A stretch of DNA of 64,000 nucleotides, taken from CAYYFX01 sp046330135 (GTDB lineage: Bacteria > ARS69). Numbering within the stretch: position 1 is the stretch's first letter; each line of letters begins with the position of its first letter. Where the stretch lies: assembly GCA_046330135.1 (NCBI GenBank), contig JAXLTI010000004.1:620001-684000 (forward strand). The letters run 5' to 3'. The position numbers and the translations under genes are program-made. The notes below the pieces were generated by a model. The model searched no databases. It was not told where the DNA came from and worked only from the letters and a program-made list of their open reading frames with translations. Positions 51,138 through 59,793 of the stretch are shown piece by piece.

Positions 51138-53882
51138 ATGCAGCGTCGAGCGGCCTTCCTTGCCGTCGGGGTTGCCCTACTCGCGGCGTCCTCCAGCGGA
51201 GCGACTCCCGCCGACACGTTGTCGGTGCCGGAGCGTGAAGACCATTCGCCCGGCTTGGCCGTGAGTCCTTCCGGTCAGCTGGTGCTCGCATGGGTCGCCA
51301 CCGTCCCGGACACGGCGGCCACCGGTCCATATGACGAGCTGTACTTCGCGCAGCGCGGCGTCTCCGGCTGGTCCGCGCCTGCGCTGCTCGCGGGGCCCGG
51401 AAGTTACTTCTCCCCGAGCATCGTGTACGCCGCGGACGGCGCGCGCTGGATCTGCTGGGTGGACCACGACGGAACGGATTCCAAGATCCGCGTCCAGCGC
51501 TGGGACGGGGTCACCTCCCAGCTCTTCACGCTCGACGATCCCGCCCATCCCGACCTCGCGCCCTCGATCTGCGCGGCCCGCGGGGACTCGGTCGTGGTGG
51601 TCTGGCAGGCCTGGCGGTCCAACAACTACGAGATCGCGATGAGCGTGGGGAATCACGCCGGGTTCTCGGGCGAGACGATCCTCTCCGAGTGCAGCCTGAA
51701 CGACCGCGATCCCGCCGTCGTGTGGGGCAGCAACCGCGCGTGGATCGTCTGGTCGAGCTATCGCGGCGGCCCGTATCAGCTGCTGTGCCGCACGTTCAAC
51801 GGCACCACGCTCACGCCCACCGTGAGCCTCACGAACTCCACGTGGGCGCGCAACCTGCACCCGAAGGTGGCCTTCGACGAGGCGCACGGGCTCCTGTGGG
51901 TCCACTGGATCTGGGTGAACCAGGGCTGGAACGGCTTCAACAACAACGAGCCCGGCCTGTACGACCTCGGCTCTCCGCGCCTCCGCGCCTACGACGGCAC
52001 CACCGTCTATCTTCCGACCGGGCTCAACACGTACCAGCAGTACCCGCTCCTGCCGATGGAGTCGCTCGGGTACGAGCGCTTCCTCTACGACAGCGGCACG
52101 CGTCCCATGCTGGACCGCTACGCGCCCGGGGTGGGCCTCGTCATGGGACCGGGCTCGCACCTGTGGGCCTTCCACAAGCAGAGCGGCACGATCACCGAGC
52201 TCGGCGAGCCGAATCTCTACTGGGGCGTCGTGGGGTTGAGCTACGGCGGCAGCACGTGGTCGTCGGCGAGCGCGTTCCTGGAGCTGCGCTCCACGCTCGG
52301 TTGGGAAGCGCCCGCCGTGGCGGCCACCGCGGACTCCATCTTCGTGGCGTGGAGCGCGGACAACCGCTCCGCCCCGTATTTCCCGGTCCTCAACGTGTTC
52401 GGGAACGACCTGAAGATCGTGGTGAAGGGCTTCCCCGCGGACACGAGTCCGGCCGGCGCGCCTCAGCTGACGTCGCTCGGGCCGGCGTGGTCCCAGGGCG
52501 CCTGCCCGCCCGAGAGCCACCCGGCGTTCCAGATCACCGTCCACGACACGGTGCGGACGCTGCTCTGGGGCGACAATCATCGCCACAGCCTCGACCTCTC
52601 GTGGGACGCGGACAACGATCCGCCGCTCGCCCAGACGCTCATGTACTCGCTGGACTGGCTGGGCCATGACTTCATCATGCCGGCGGACCACGCCGAGCGG
52701 TACGCGCCGGCCGAGTGGGCGTGGGTTCGGAAGTTCACGCAGCTCTACGACGTGCCCGGGCGCTTCCGCGTCTTCTCCGGCTACGAGCGCTCGATGCAGG
52801 GCTATGCGGGCGGCCACCAGAACGTGCTGTACCGCGACTTCCACGACTACAAGGCGAAGACCGCGGCGTTCCCGGTCGTGAACAGCTGGCACACGATGTA
52901 CGACGCGCAGGAAGGAATCGACGTCATCAGCGTGCCGCACACGACGGCGCAGGCCGGCGTCATGACGGACTGGTTCCACCTCGCGCGCGGCCGCCCGGAC
53001 TCGCTGCGAGCGCCGTTGCGCGTGGCCGAGGTGTACCAGTCCGCGCGGCAGAGCTTCGAGTACCCGGGCTGCCCGTTGCAGTACACCGGGGCCGTGGTCG
53101 ACTCCACGAACGGCTGGATCAGCGTGATGCTCGCCACGGGGATGCGCATGGGCCTTCTCTCCGCCAGCGACCACACGATCCGGGCCGCCTTCATCGGCGC
53201 GTACGCCACCGACAACTCGCGCGACGGGATCTTCCGCGCGATCCGTGACCGCCACTGCTTCGGAACGTCGCGGGCGACGAAGATGAACGTGGACTTCCGG
53301 GTCGCCGGCGCGATGATGGGCTCGGAGGTCTCCTCGCCGCCGCACCCGAGCATCAGCGTCACGGTGCACGGCAACGGGCCGCTCCAGTACATCGAGATCA
53401 ACAAGGACGGCGCTCCGTCCTGGTTCGCCACCTCGTGCGCCGGGAGCGACACCACGTTCACGCTCACGGATCCGGACAACGAGATCGCCGGGACCTCGAG
53501 CTTCTACTACCTGCGCGTGCGTGACGCCTCGAACAAGACGGTGTGGACGAGCCCGGTGTGGGTGGACTTCACCGACGTCGGCGTCGGCGTGGAGGTCCCG
53601 CGCGCGAGCGGCTCGGCTCTCTCGGTGTCCACCTTCCCGAACCCCTCCCGCGAGTTCGTGAACGTCCGCGTCGCGGGCGTGGGTCCCTCCGGCGGGCGCG
53701 TCCGCGTGTACGACGTGATGGGACGCCTGCTGCGCAAGCTGGACGTGAGCGGCCCGGGCGACGTGGCCGTCCGGTGGGACGGCCGCGACGAGAAGGGGAC
53801 GCCCGTCTCCGCCGGCGTCTACTACGTCGTCGCGAACTCCCACGGCGAGACCCGGAGCACGCGCGTCGTCCTGGTGAAGTAG
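51138..53882 (+). CDS. Secreted propeller + PHP-like (DUF3604) protein with FlgD-like sorting domain
   Basis: 914 residues. Signal peptide about 1-24. Residues 30-460 look like a seven-bladed propeller (LVLAWVATVPDTA, WICWVDHDGT, VVVVWQAWRS, WIVWSSYRGG, VHWIW). Residues about 475-710 are PHP/DUF3604-like: LLWGDNHRHSLDLSWD with the two His, LDWLGHDFIMPADHAE, VFSGYERSM, ISVPHTTAQ and LLSASDHT. These supply a likely metal site for a phosphoesterase or related hydrolase. After a beta domain comes the FlgD-like module (TFPNPSREF, WDGRDEKGTPV, AGVYYVV). A GTG at 51132 would add two residues. Exported and probably surface-attached. Confidence 0.85.
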   Translation: MQRRAAFLAVGVALLAASSSGATPADTLSVPEREDHSPGLAVSPSGQLVLAWVATVPDTAATGPYDELYFAQRGVSGWSAPALLAGPGSYFSPSIVYAADGARWICWVDHDGTDSKIRVQRWDGVTSQLFTLDDPAHPDLAPSICAARGDSVVVVWQAWRSNNYEIAMSVGNHAGFSGETILSECSLNDRDPAVVWGSNRAWIVWSSYRGGPYQLLCRTFNGTTLTPTVSLTNSTWARNLHPKVAFDEAHGLLWVHWIWVNQGWNGFNNNEPGLYDLGSPRLRAYDGTTVYLPTGLNTYQQYPLLPMESLGYERFLYDSGTRPMLDRYAPGVGLVMGPGSHLWAFHKQSGTITELGEPNLYWGVVGLSYGGSTWSSASAFLELRSTLGWEAPAVAATADSIFVAWSADNRSAPYFPVLNVFGNDLKIVVKGFPADTSPAGAPQLTSLGPAWSQGACPPESHPAFQITVHDTVRTLLWGDNHRHSLDLSWDADNDPPLAQTLMYSLDWLGHDFIMPADHAERYAPAEWAWVRKFTQLYDVPGRFRVFSGYERSMQGYAGGHQNVLYRDFHDYKAKTAAFPVVNSWHTMYDAQEGIDVISVPHTTAQAGVMTDWFHLARGRPDSLRAPLRVAEVYQSARQSFEYPGCPLQYTGAVVDSTNGWISVMLATGMRMGLLSASDHTIRAAFIGAYATDNSRDGIFRAIRDRHCFGTSRATKMNVDFRVAGAMMGSEVSSPPHPSISVTVHGNGPLQYIEINKDGAPSWFATSCAGSDTTFTLTDPDNEIAGTSSFYYLRVRDASNKTVWTSPVWVDFTDVGVGVEVPRASGSALSVSTFPNPSREFVNVRVAGVGPSGGRVRVYDVMGRLLRKLDVSGPGDVAVRWDGRDEKGTPVSAGVYYVVANSHGETRSTRVVLVK

Positions 53883-53946
53883 GCGAAGAAACCGGCGAGG
53901 CCGGCGCGCCCGGGCCGGGCTCCGCGCCGGGCCGTCGCCCGGTGGT

Positions 53947-53960
53947 GGGTCAATTGACCC
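53947..53960. promoter_or_regulatory. Perfect 14-bp palindrome upstream of the pyr promoter
   Basis: GGGTCAATTGACCC is fully self-complementary and lies 21 bases before the -35 hexamer. Possible operator for a dimeric regulator, or part of the upstream gene's terminator. AT-centred in a very GC-rich region. Confidence 0.45.
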
Positions 53961-53981
53961 GCTACCCGTCGCCCCGCTGCC

Positions 53982-54010
53982 TTGACAGGCGATGAGCCCG
54001 GAGCTATTCT
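53982..54010 (+). promoter_or_regulatory. Sigma70-type promoter of the pyrimidine operon
   Basis: TTGACA at 53982-53987, a 17-base spacer and TATTCT at 54005-54010. Transcription would start near 54017, leaving a leader of about 130 nt before pyrR. Confidence 0.8.
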
Positions 54011-54033
54011 CCGTCCGCATTTCGACAGAGCCG

Positions 54034-54101
54034 CCTTTAATCCGGTCCTGTGAGGCCGGGAAGGGTCGGTCCCCGCCCTCTCCGGCGTCGCCCGCCCGGT
54101 C
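54034..54101 (+). promoter_or_regulatory. PyrR-binding leader (pyrimidine attenuator)
   Basis: CCTTTAATCCGGTCCTGTGA and the following GGCCGGGAAGG reproduce the PyrR-recognised stem-loop: outer CCTT / AAGG arms, inner CCGG / CCGG, and a TCC-TG-GAGG loop region. Binding of PyrR with UMP is known to favour the downstream terminator. The operon's first gene is pyrR, giving feedback control. Confidence 0.85.
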
Positions 54102-54127
54102 CCGTCCTGCGGCCGCGGCGGTTTTTT
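54102..54127 (+). terminator. Attenuator terminator of the pyr operon
   Basis: CCGTC-GC pairs with GC-GGCGG around a GGCC loop (two-base bulge), followed by six T residues at 54122-54127. It ends 22 bases before the pyrR start and follows the PyrR site, as expected for an attenuator. Confidence 0.8.
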
Positions 54128-54149
54128 CATGCCCCCGAGCGGAGGACCC

Positions 54150-54758
54150 ATGAGCGAGACCACTCCCAAGGCACCCGCGCCCGCCGGTGAGACCCCGAAG
54201 CTCCGGTCGCTCATCGAGAAGGCGCGCATCATGTCGGAAGACGACATCCGCCGCGCCATCTCGCGCCTCGCCCACGAGATCCTGGAGCGCAACGGCGGGC
54301 CGGACGGCATCGTGATCTGCGGCATCCGCACGCGCGGGACCTTCCTCGCGGACCGCATCGTCCAGAAGATCCACGAGATCGAGGGCGTGCACGTCCCGCA
54401 GGGCATCCTGGACATCACGCTCTACCGCGACGACCTGCAGACGATCGCGAAGCAACCGGTCGTGCGGTCCACGCAGATCCCGGTCTCCATCGTGGACAAG
54501 CACATGATCCTCGTGGACGACGTCCTCTACACCGGACGCACGATCCGCGCCGCGATGGACGAGATCATCGACTTCGGTCGCCCGCGCACGATCCAGCTCG
54601 CCGTGCTGGTCGACCGCGGGCACCGGGAGTTCCCGATCCGTGCGGACTACGTCGGCAAGAACGTGCCCACGTCGCACACCGAGGTCGTGAAGGTGATGTT
54701 CGTGGAAGTGGACGGCAAGGATTCGGTCGTGGTCTGCGAGCTGGGGCCGGAGCGATGA
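54150..54758 (+). CDS. pyrR: PyrR bifunctional regulator / uracil phosphoribosyltransferase
   Basis: 202 residues. A PRPP-binding loop MILVDDVLYTGRTIRAAMD and GIVICGIRTRGTFLADRI, GILDITLYRDDL and VDRGHREFPIRADYVGKNVPTS are all PyrR signatures. It binds UMP/UTP and the leader RNA to cause termination; some members also make UMP from uracil. The ATG at 54150 has GGAGGA 4 bases upstream. The 20-residue N-terminal extension is longer than in Bacillus. First gene of the operon. Confidence 0.95.
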   Translation: MSETTPKAPAPAGETPKLRSLIEKARIMSEDDIRRAISRLAHEILERNGGPDGIVICGIRTRGTFLADRIVQKIHEIEGVHVPQGILDITLYRDDLQTIAKQPVVRSTQIPVSIVDKHMILVDDVLYTGRTIRAAMDEIIDFGRPRTIQLAVLVDRGHREFPIRADYVGKNVPTSHTEVVKVMFVEVDGKDSVVVCELGPER

Positions 54759-54777
54759 GGCGAAGGGAGGCGACCCG

Positions 54778-55707
54778 ATGATCTCCGAACGGAAGTCCCT
54801 GCTGGGCATCCGCGAGCTCGAGCCGAGCGAGATCCTGGAGATCCTCGACGCGGCCGAGCCCTTCAAGGAAGTCCAGGAGCGGCCCATCAAGAAGGTCCCC
54901 GCGCTGAGGGGCGTCACGGTGGTGAACCTCTTCTTCGAGAACTCCACGCGCACCCGCTCGAGCTTCGAGCTGGCCGAGAAGCGCCTCTCCGCCGACGTGC
55001 TGAACTTCTCCGTCTCCGGATCCTCGGTCTCCAAGGGCGAAGGCCTGCGCGACACCGCGCGCAACATCGAGGCGATGAACGCGAACATGATCGTGATGCG
55101 CCACGGGTCGGCGGGGGCGTGCCACTTCCTCGACCGCCAGGTGCAGGCGCGGGTGATCAACGCGGGGGACGGACAGCACGAACATCCCACCCAGGCGCTG
55201 CTGGACGCGGTGACGCTGCGCGAGAAGCTCGGACGCATCGAGGGGATCCGCGTGGTGATCCTCGGCGACATCGAGCACAGTCGCGTGGCGCGGTCGAACA
55301 TCTTCCTGCTGACCAAGCTCGGCGCCAAAGTGACGGTGTGCGGCCCGCCCACCATGCTGCCGCCGGAGATCGCGAAGCTCGGCGTCGACGTGACCACGGA
55401 CATCCGCCGCGCCCTGCGCGACGCCGACGCGGTGAACGTGCTCCGCATCCAGTTCGAGCGGCAGAACGAGGCGCTGATCCCGAGCGTCCGCGAGTACGCG
55501 CGGTACTTCGGGCTCACGGAGGACAAGATCGCGGACCTGGCGCGGGGTATCGTCGTGCTCCATCCGGGCCCGATGAACCGCGACACGGAGATCTCGCACG
55601 AGGTGGCGGAGGCGCACACCGACACGATCCTCCGTCAGGTATCCAACGGGGTGGCGGTCCGCATGGCGGTCCTCTACCTGCTATCCGGAGGGGAGGGGGC
55701 GAATTGA
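54778..55707 (+). CDS. pyrB: Aspartate carbamoyltransferase catalytic subunit
   Basis: 309 residues. It condenses carbamoyl phosphate with aspartate. FFENSTRTRSSFE is the carbamoyl-phosphate loop (about 53-64), HPTQALLDA and HPGPMNRDTEI are the further active-site blocks. ATG with GGAGG upstream, 19 bases after pyrR. No pyrI regulatory subunit is present, as in other PyrR-controlled operons. Confidence 0.96.
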   Translation: MISERKSLLGIRELEPSEILEILDAAEPFKEVQERPIKKVPALRGVTVVNLFFENSTRTRSSFELAEKRLSADVLNFSVSGSSVSKGEGLRDTARNIEAMNANMIVMRHGSAGACHFLDRQVQARVINAGDGQHEHPTQALLDAVTLREKLGRIEGIRVVILGDIEHSRVARSNIFLLTKLGAKVTVCGPPTMLPPEIAKLGVDVTTDIRRALRDADAVNVLRIQFERQNEALIPSVREYARYFGLTEDKIADLARGIVVLHPGPMNRDTEISHEVAEAHTDTILRQVSNGVAVRMAVLYLLSGGEGAN

Positions 55708-57056
55708 AGCTCCTCATCCGAGGCGGCCGCGTGATCGATCCGGCCACCCAGCACGACGGGATCGCCGACGTCCTCGTGGAAGACGGGACGATCGTCGCGG
55801 TGGAGCATGCTCTGGAGGCGGCCGGGGCGCGGGTGATCGACGCGCGCGGGCTGATCGTCGCGCCCGGGCTCGTGGACATGCACGTGCACTTCCGCGAGCC
55901 CGGCTTCGAGTACAAGGAGGACATCGGGTCCGGATCGCGGGCGGCGGCGCGCGGCGGGTTCACCTCGGTCGCGTGCATGCCCAACACCGACCCCGTGCTC
56001 GACGCGGAGGGGCTGGTGGCCCAGGTCGTGCGCCGGGGGAACGAGGTCGGACTCTGCCGGGTTCACCCCATCGCCGCCATCACGAAGGGCCAGAAGGGAA
56101 CGGAGCTGACCGAGATGCGCGTGCTCACGGAAGCGGGCGCCGTCGGCTTCTCGGACGACGGGCTGCCGGTGGACTCCGCCCGCGTGATGCGCCGGGCGCT
56201 CGAGTACTCCCTGGGCACGGGAACGCCCATCATCGCGCACTGCGAGGAGCGCTCGCTCTCGGCCGGCGGGCACATGCACGAGGGCGCGGTCAGCGCGCGG
56301 CTCGGCATCCCGGGCATCCCCGGCGCGGCCGAGGACCTCGGCATCGCGCGCGACGTCCGGCTCGCGGAGATGACGGGCGGCCGGCTGCACGTGTGCCACG
56401 TGTCCACCGCGCGCTCCGTCGAGGTGGTGAGGGCGGCGAAGGACCGCGGCGTGCGCGTCACCGCGGAGGGCGCGCCGCACCACTTCACGCTCACGGACGA
56501 GGCGGTCGAGGGCTTCGACGCGAACACGAAGATGAACCCGCCGCTGCGCCCGGAGCGCGATCGCCGCGCGGTGGTGGACGGTCTCCTGGACGGCACGCTC
56601 GACGCGATCGCCACCGATCACGCGCCGCACGCCGCGCGCGAGAAGCTCGTGGAGTTCGATCGCGCGCCCTTCGGGATCATCGGGCTCGAGACCGCGCTCT
56701 CGCTCTCGCTGGAGGTGCTCGTGCGCGGCGCCGGGCTGGACCTCCTGGGCCTCATCGATCGCCTCTCCGCCACGCCCGCGCGCATCCTCGGGCTGGAGGC
56801 GGGCTCGATCCGTCCGGGGGCGGCCGCGGACCTCGTGCTCTTCGATCCGGACGAGCGCTGGACCTTCACGGACGCGGACGTGGGCTCGAAGGCGCGCAAC
56901 ACTCCCTTCCTGGGACGGGACATGACCGGGCGCGTCCTCCTCACGCTCCTGGACGGCCGCGCCACGTGGGAGAGCCCGGCGTTCCGCCCGCGCATCCTGC
57001 CGCCGGCCGCGGGCGGCTCCCGGGAGCCCTCCGCCCTGGGAGCGTCCACGCCTTGA
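55704..57056 (+). CDS. pyrC: Dihydroorotase, class I
   Basis: 450 residues from a TTG that overlaps the pyrB stop (TTGA). Metal-binding MHVHFREPG near residue 55, Asp in GFSDDG, His in IAHCEE, His in CHVSTARS and Asp in ATDHAPH are all in order. ANTKMNPPLR carries the substrate Asn/Arg. Catalyses cyclisation of carbamoyl-aspartate. GGAGGGGAGGGGG lies upstream and should drive the TTG start. Full length for the family. Confidence 0.95.
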   Translation: MKLLIRGGRVIDPATQHDGIADVLVEDGTIVAVEHALEAAGARVIDARGLIVAPGLVDMHVHFREPGFEYKEDIGSGSRAAARGGFTSVACMPNTDPVLDAEGLVAQVVRRGNEVGLCRVHPIAAITKGQKGTELTEMRVLTEAGAVGFSDDGLPVDSARVMRRALEYSLGTGTPIIAHCEERSLSAGGHMHEGAVSARLGIPGIPGAAEDLGIARDVRLAEMTGGRLHVCHVSTARSVEVVRAAKDRGVRVTAEGAPHHFTLTDEAVEGFDANTKMNPPLRPERDRRAVVDGLLDGTLDAIATDHAPHAAREKLVEFDRAPFGIIGLETALSLSLEVLVRGAGLDLLGLIDRLSATPARILGLEAGSIRPGAAADLVLFDPDERWTFTDADVGSKARNTPFLGRDMTGRVLLTLLDGRATWESPAFRPRILPPAAGGSREPSALGASTP

Positions 57057-58975
57057 CCCGGCGCGCGCGTTCCGCCCCCGCGATCGTCGCGGCCGTGCTG
57101 GTCGCGGCGGGCGGGTGCGCGCACTTCAACACGCTCTACAACGCCGAGCTGAAGTACGACCAGGCCATCGAGATCAAGCGCAAGGCGGATCCCGAGCGGG
57201 AGAAGATCTCGCAGCAGGAGGAGCAGCTCTACAAGGAGGCGTTCGATCGCGCGGCGCGCGTGGTCAAGTACTACCCCGGAAGCAAGTGGATCGACGACGC
57301 CCTGCTGCTCATGGGCCGCGCGTCGTACGAGAAGGGCGACTACTCCACCGCGCTGCGCAAGTTCGACGAGATCCTCTCGCTCTTCCCGAACTCCCCGCTC
57401 GTGGCCGAGGCGCTGCTCATGAAGGGACGGACCCTCCTCGAGACGAAGGACTACGTGGGCGCGGTCGAGTCGTTGAACAAGGCGGCGGATCTGGGCGGGG
57501 GGAAGTGGCGCGCGGAGGTCCTGCACCACCTCGGTCTCGTGCGCGAGCGGGAAGGCGACGTCGACGGCGCGCTCGGCGCGTTCTCCGAAGTGGTGGCGAA
57601 GCACGGCGGAAGCGAGTGGTTCGCAGGCTCGGGGATCGAGGCCGGGGATCTCGAGGCGAAGCGGGACAGCCTGGGCAAGGCCGTTCTCTACTACGAGAAG
57701 GTGCGCGCAAACGGCCAGACGCCGGAGCAACGCTACCTCGGCGGCATGCGCAAGGGAGACACGCTGCTCAAGCTGAACGAGCTGCAGCGCGCGCGGCAGA
57801 CCTTCCGGGACGTCGCGAAGCGCGCGGTCAACCCGGAGCGTCGCGGCACGGCGCTCCTCGCGGAAGCCGGCGCGGTGGCCGCCGCGCACGACACCGCGGG
57901 CGCCGTGGTGCTGTACCGGGCCATCGTGGCGGCGTACCCTCGCGAGAACGCGGCGGCCGAAGCGCAGTTCTCCATCGCGCAGCTCCGCGACGCGTCCGGC
58001 GATCTCGCCGGCGCGAAGGACGAGTACGCGAAGGTGAAAGAGCAGGGCAGCGGCCACGACGCGTGGCAGCGCGCCACGGCGCGGATCGCGCAGATCCAGA
58101 AGGTCCTCGACCTCCGCGCCAAGGTGGCCACCGGCGGCGCGGGCCGGGACAGCAGCCGCTTCGTTCTGGCGGAGGATCTCCTGGAGTCCCTCGGCGACGT
58201 TCACGGCGCGCTCGCCGAGTACACGCAGCTCGCGGACGAGGCCAAGGGAACGCCGTGGGGCGCGAAGGCGCTGTTCGCGGAGGCGTGGGTGCTGGACAAC
58301 CGCCTGAAGCAGCCGCAGACCGCGGACTCCGTTCTGTTCCGGCTCGCGAACGAGTACGCCGGCACCGAGGTCGACGCCTACGCGCGGAAGCGACTCGGCT
58401 TCCCCGTGTGGAAGGTCGACAAGATCGAGCCGCCCAAGGTCGTCTTCCTCCGTCCCGGCGCGGAGGCGAAGGGCGGCCCGGCCGAAGTCGTCATCGAGCG
58501 CGTGGAGCCGAAGCCCGTGCCGCTGCCGAAGGGAGTCTCGGAAGTCCGCGTGTGGGTGCGCGTGCGCATGGCGCACGACGGCACCATCGAGGATGCGAAG
58601 GTCGTGAAGACCGGCGGCGCCGACTTCGACCAGGCCTGTCTGGACGCGGCGAAGGCATCCCGGTTCCTCGCGCCGGACGAAGGCGGCCCGGAGGTGAACG
58701 TCGTGCAGTACACCTTCCCGCCGAAGACCGCCGAGCCCGCGCCGCCCGCTTCGTCGGCGCCGCCCGCGCCCACGGCGAAGGGCGCGGCCACGCCCGCGGG
58801 CGCGGCTACGCCCCCCGCGGCGGGATCGCAGCGCGGCTTCGTCACGCCGCCGACGATGTCCGACTCCTCCGCGGCGCTCCCACGGTCGACTCCGCCGGAG
58901 TCCACGTCGGCGCCTTCGGATAGCGCGTCCGCTCCCCTGGTTCCTCCCCCGACGATCCGGGACCGTCACCCTTGA
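57053..58975 (+). CDS. TPR lipoprotein with TonB-like C-terminal domain, inside the pyr operon
   Basis: 640 residues from a TTG overlapping the pyrC stop (TTGA). A lipobox-type signal (AAVLVAAGGCAHFN) suggests an outer-membrane lipoprotein acylated near Cys25. TPR-like helices (about 40-420) resemble BamD/CpoB-type proteins: KYYPGSKWIDDALLLMGRASYEKGDYSTALRKFDEIL, SLFPNSPLVAEALLMKGRTLLE, VLHHLGLVREREGDVDGAL. From about 470 a TonB-like domain follows (VWVRVRMAHDGTIEDAKVVKTGGADFDQACLDAAKASRFLAP), and finally a Pro/Ala/Ser tail. It likely acts in envelope assembly or transport. No pyrimidine role is evident. Confidence 0.8.
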   Translation: MTRRARSAPAIVAAVLVAAGGCAHFNTLYNAELKYDQAIEIKRKADPEREKISQQEEQLYKEAFDRAARVVKYYPGSKWIDDALLLMGRASYEKGDYSTALRKFDEILSLFPNSPLVAEALLMKGRTLLETKDYVGAVESLNKAADLGGGKWRAEVLHHLGLVREREGDVDGALGAFSEVVAKHGGSEWFAGSGIEAGDLEAKRDSLGKAVLYYEKVRANGQTPEQRYLGGMRKGDTLLKLNELQRARQTFRDVAKRAVNPERRGTALLAEAGAVAAAHDTAGAVVLYRAIVAAYPRENAAAEAQFSIAQLRDASGDLAGAKDEYAKVKEQGSGHDAWQRATARIAQIQKVLDLRAKVATGGAGRDSSRFVLAEDLLESLGDVHGALAEYTQLADEAKGTPWGAKALFAEAWVLDNRLKQPQTADSVLFRLANEYAGTEVDAYARKRLGFPVWKVDKIEPPKVVFLRPGAEAKGGPAEVVIERVEPKPVPLPKGVSEVRVWVRVRMAHDGTIEDAKVVKTGGADFDQACLDAAKASRFLAPDEGGPEVNVVQYTFPPKTAEPAPPASSAPPAPTAKGAATPAGAATPPAAGSQRGFVTPPTMSDSSAALPRSTPPESTSAPSDSASAPLVPPPTIRDRHP

Positions 58976-59793
58976 GCGCCACCTTGGAGATCGGCCGGGT
59001 GACTCGCAGCGAGGACGCGGCTCCGGGCGTGGGGCTCCTCGCCTTCCGCTCCGCGCCCATTGCGCGGAGCTACGTCCCGGGCTCCTTCGTGCACCTCAAG
59101 ACCGGCGACGCCTCGACGATCCTGCGCCGGCCCTTCAGCATCGCGCGCGTACGGGGCGACGAGGTCGTCCTCCTGTATCGCATCATCGGGTCGGGCACGG
59201 AATGGATGCGCGGTCGGACCGCGGGCGACTCCCTCGACGCGATGGGCCCGCTCGGCCACGGCTTCGCGCTGCGCACGAGCGCCCGACGGGTTCTCCTCGT
59301 GGGCGGCGGGCTCGGCATCGCGCCGCTCCTCGGACTCGCGGAGGCGCTGCGGGCGGCGGGATACCGCGGCCCCATCGAGGCGCTCCTCGGCGTGCGCACG
59401 AAGGGCGATACCTTCGGGCCCGCCCTCACGGACGGATTCGAGGACCTCGAGTGGCGTCTCGCCACCGACGACGGCTCCGCCGGCTTCGCGGGCAACGCCG
59501 TCGATCTGCTGCGCGCGCGGCTCGACGAGCTGACGCGGTCGAGCGGTGCCCAGGGGCTGGCGCTCTACGCGGCGGGGCCCGAGCCGATGCTCGAAGCCGC
59601 CGCGAAGCTCTGCGTGCCGCGCGGCCTCGACCTGCAGGTCTCGATGGAGGCGCACATGGGGTGCGGAGTGGGAGCGTGCCGCGCGTGCGGCATCGTCACG
59701 TGGAAGGACCCGGAGCGGTTGAACGGGCGCGTGTGCCTCGAGGGTCCCGTGTTCGTCGCGTCCGAGATCGAGTGGGCGGAGGTGGGGCGATGA
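58972..59793 (+). CDS. pyrK: Dihydroorotate dehydrogenase electron-transfer subunit
   Basis: 273 residues from a TTG that overlaps the lipoprotein stop (TTGA). FAD-binding RRPFSIARV, the NAD-binding-like LLVGGGLGIAPLLGLAEAL and the 2Fe-2S cysteines Cys231, Cys236, Cys239 and Cys255 (MGCGVGACRACG...RVC) are all present. It passes electrons from PyrD to NAD+. Its presence together with PyrD class 1B is consistent. Confidence 0.94.
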   Translation: MSATLEIGRVTRSEDAAPGVGLLAFRSAPIARSYVPGSFVHLKTGDASTILRRPFSIARVRGDEVVLLYRIIGSGTEWMRGRTAGDSLDAMGPLGHGFALRTSARRVLLVGGGLGIAPLLGLAEALRAAGYRGPIEALLGVRTKGDTFGPALTDGFEDLEWRLATDDGSAGFAGNAVDLLRARLDELTRSSGAQGLALYAAGPEPMLEAAAKLCVPRGLDLQVSMEAHMGCGVGACRACGIVTWKDPERLNGRVCLEGPVFVASEIEWAEVGR

